Source of the DNA: Isoetes taiwanensis
Lineage: Eukaryota > Streptophyta > Lycopodiopsida > Isoetales > Isoetaceae
Assembly (NCBI GenBank): GCA_021234155.1
Contig: JAJEKV010000036.1
Coordinates: 12,975,426 to 13,039,425, forward strand
Length of the DNA: 64,000 bases
Direction: 5' to 3'
How positions within the stretch are numbered: the first letter of the stretch is position 1; each line of letters begins with the position of its first letter. The notes below the pieces were generated by a model that saw only the letters and a program-made list of their open reading frames with translations, did not search any database and was not told the origin of the DNA. Below, piece after piece: positions 62,432 through 64,000 of the stretch. The position numbers were made by a program, and so were the translations under genes.

Positions 62432-63060
62432 TCATTCCTTTTTAATATCAAGGAATTCCAATGGATAAATCCAAAACGGATTATCAACATGCCTTGGTTG
62501 CGAGGGATCAATAAATAGGTCCATTAATGGATTTTTTATCGCCCCCAAGTCATCCATATATCTATAATTTCCTTCAAGCGAGGCCAGAAATTCTGCTTTC
62601 CCCAATTTTGCCAGTCTCCCCATAAATTTATACTCGTAGAACATAAGATCCAAGTTGCACCATAAAGGGGAGCAAGAGAACCCCATAGGGATTCCTCTGA
62701 TTTGTTTCTACACTCTATCTCCCACTTGTACACAACAATTAGCAAGCAAATAGTTGTTCATGGTAATGAGTTCCTGGAGTGTGAGCTCAAAGTAATAAGA
62801 TTCTGAGCGCGGAATATTCTTTCTCCATGAACTTTTGTACTTAGAACACATAACTTAAGAGGATTTTTTAAATGAAAAGCTTTAAAGAAGAGTAATTCAC
62901 AAATAGTAGTGATCCCATCTTCTCCAAATAGAGGTATGGACTCGTAGCATCTTGCAATATCTGCTACCCATGTATTACATATCTTTTGAGGTAAATTAAC
63001 AACTAGATCTATAGTGGAATCTATCCAACAAAATGATCTAGTATGAACCTCCATAAACCT

Positions 63061-63092
<32 letters not shown>

Positions 63093-63640
63093 GAAGAACT
63101 GTGTCATCAATATATTAAAAGAATGGTAATGAGAACTGCCCCAAAGAGACAGCGATACCTCGACACTCCACAACAAACTCACAGACATAAACCTTTTACT
63201 TTTAGAGTCTAATGTCCAACACATCTCCCTAAATACTGGGACCATAGCTTGTATAACTGATGTAATACAATTAGCCATGTCTGAGAAGATACAACTGAAT
63301 GTATTAGTTAACCATCTGAACTTCCTTTTATGGACCTTCTACGTCGCCATTAGATAAGGTAACCCTAGTTTTTTTTATCACTATTCACCTTAGCAATTTT
63401 TTCCATCTCATACAAGCATACATACTTGATTGCTATAGGTGTACTAGGGTATCCATCCTCATTATAGCACATAGCAAAATCTGGGCTTTGAACTCTTCTT
63501 AATGCTGCTTTCCGAATATAATTTTTGCAAATAAAGACAGGAGTATTCTCAGCTTTATCTGCCCTGGAAATATACAGATGTTCCTGTAACCATTTCTTTT
63601 CCATATTTCCTTCCACAATGTAGGTCCTTTTTTTTTTTAG
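62432..63640 (-). pseudogene. reverse transcriptase of an unusual retroelement lineage
   Basis: (-) blocks in order: 63600-63365 (HLYISRADKAENTPVFICKN, LRRVQSPDF), 63280-63204, 63054-62758 (VADIARCYESIPLFGEDG) and 62730-62432 (GIPMGFSCSPLWCNLDLMFY, then YRYMDDLG and NPFWIYPLEFLDIK). The RT landmarks are D..RCYE.IP (motif A-like), GIPMG..CSP (motif B) and YMDD (motif C). The YMDD core is intact, but frameshifts and a nested insertion break the frame. The wording is unlike both LINE families in this window. A Penelope-like or other non-LTR lineage is possible; I cannot decide. Confidence 0.65.
63070..63185 (-). mobile_element. severely 5'-truncated LINE insertion (116 bp) with 18-bp TSD
   Basis: CATAAACCTTTTACTTTT occurs at 63052-63069 and 63186-63203. 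The insert between reads on the - strand as about 90 bp ending TTTAATATATT...TTCTTC plus about 24 A. The 3' terminus resembles that of the LINE at 35359-40774 (TTTAATATATT...TTCTTC, poly(A)). Confidence 0.85.
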
Positions 63641-64000
63641 GGTAAGATATTTTTTGATTAATATAAAAACAAGGTACACGACCTTCTTGTGGGCTCCACA
63701 ATAGGCCAGATAGGAAGTATACAATGCTCTTGGTCACCAAATAGAAAGAATTGTAACAAAAAATACACGCAGCCATCAAACTAAAAAACTACCCTAGGAT
63801 CACGTCCATGTACTATGGTCAAGGTTCTCAACCTCTTCTTCATCCCTGCAAAATGAGATGCTCCTCAGCCTTTTAGTTCTTCCAGTACTAGAAGGCATGG
63901 CCTTCTTCCCAACTATTGTAGGTACTATGGGAAGGTAGTAGCACTTGTAGAGTGCAATCAAAATTATTCCTCAAGATCTTGAAGAACGTAGCCGAAGAAG
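63641..64000. other. window edge; possible second retro-insertion
   Basis: On the - strand, sequence ending ATATCTTACCCTAAAAAAAAAA (63628-63650) looks like another poly(A)-tailed insert within the RT region. Its other end lies outside or was not found. Confidence 0.35.

Overview
This window looks like intergenic and intronic nuclear DNA from a land plant with a large, repeat-rich genome. It holds fragments of plant genes with spliceosomal introns: a chloroplast-type FtsY, an NCL-type Na+/Ca2+ exchanger with EF-hands, a DENR/SUI1 translation factor, a kinesin motor, PPR repeats and a B-lectin/PAN-like secreted protein. These lie among many decayed, nested transposons. A gymnosperm such as a conifer is my best guess, from the low gene density, the old diverged repeats and the mix of LINEs, but nothing in the sequence proves the clade.

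Layout. 0.6-8.3 kb is probably one large DNA transposon or a nest of them: a decayed transposase-like gene (+), a two-exon gene for an acidic protein (+), an intergenic stretch dense in TAAGCAC motifs, and a convergent (-) gene ending in an FCP1/NIF-type HAD phosphatase domain. 9.5-12.5 kb and 16.9-18.7 kb are diverged copies of one segment. The second copy leads into an intact intronless B-lectin-like gene (18751-19638); the first is cut off in the same promoter/5' leader by LINE remnants. Between them sit the last two exons of a cpFtsY-like gene (14389-14628) and a LINE 3' end. 20.5-24.3 kb is an LTR retrotransposon on the - strand with a non-TE-looking ORF inside. It is split by a 1595-bp hAT-like element with an 8-bp target-site duplication (TSD), and that element itself holds exon-like gene sequence. 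26.3-28.5 kb carries a kinesin motor domain in eight exons (-).

29.6-30.9 kb is a decayed PIF/Harbinger transposase. 32.7-33.8 kb is the 3' end of a Copia element, next to exons of an unrecognised gene at 33.9-34.8 kb. 35359-40774 is a nearly full-length L1-type LINE with poly(A) and a 14-bp TSD. 42.6-47.0 kb is a long decayed (-) gene with zinc fingers and a transposase-like C-terminal part. 49.0-50.3 kb holds NCL exchanger exons with a one-base frameshift. 56.5-57.4 kb holds DENR exons with a premature stop. A 389-bp Mutator-type MITE with nested hairpins lies at 60061-60449. A PPR pseudogene follows at 61.2-61.85 kb, then a reverse transcriptase of an unusual lineage at 62.4-63.6 kb, itself hit by a tiny LINE insertion.

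The genes do not form a pathway. The window is best read as a record of nested insertions around a few host-gene fragments. The only clearly intact protein gene is the B-lectin-like one; the acidic-protein gene at 4.1-4.6 kb has an open frame across its intron. The most unusual items are the compound element at 0.6-8.3 kb, the gene-carrying LTR element with its nested hAT element, the conserved 3' hairpin in two copies of one LINE family, and the nested-hairpin MITE.
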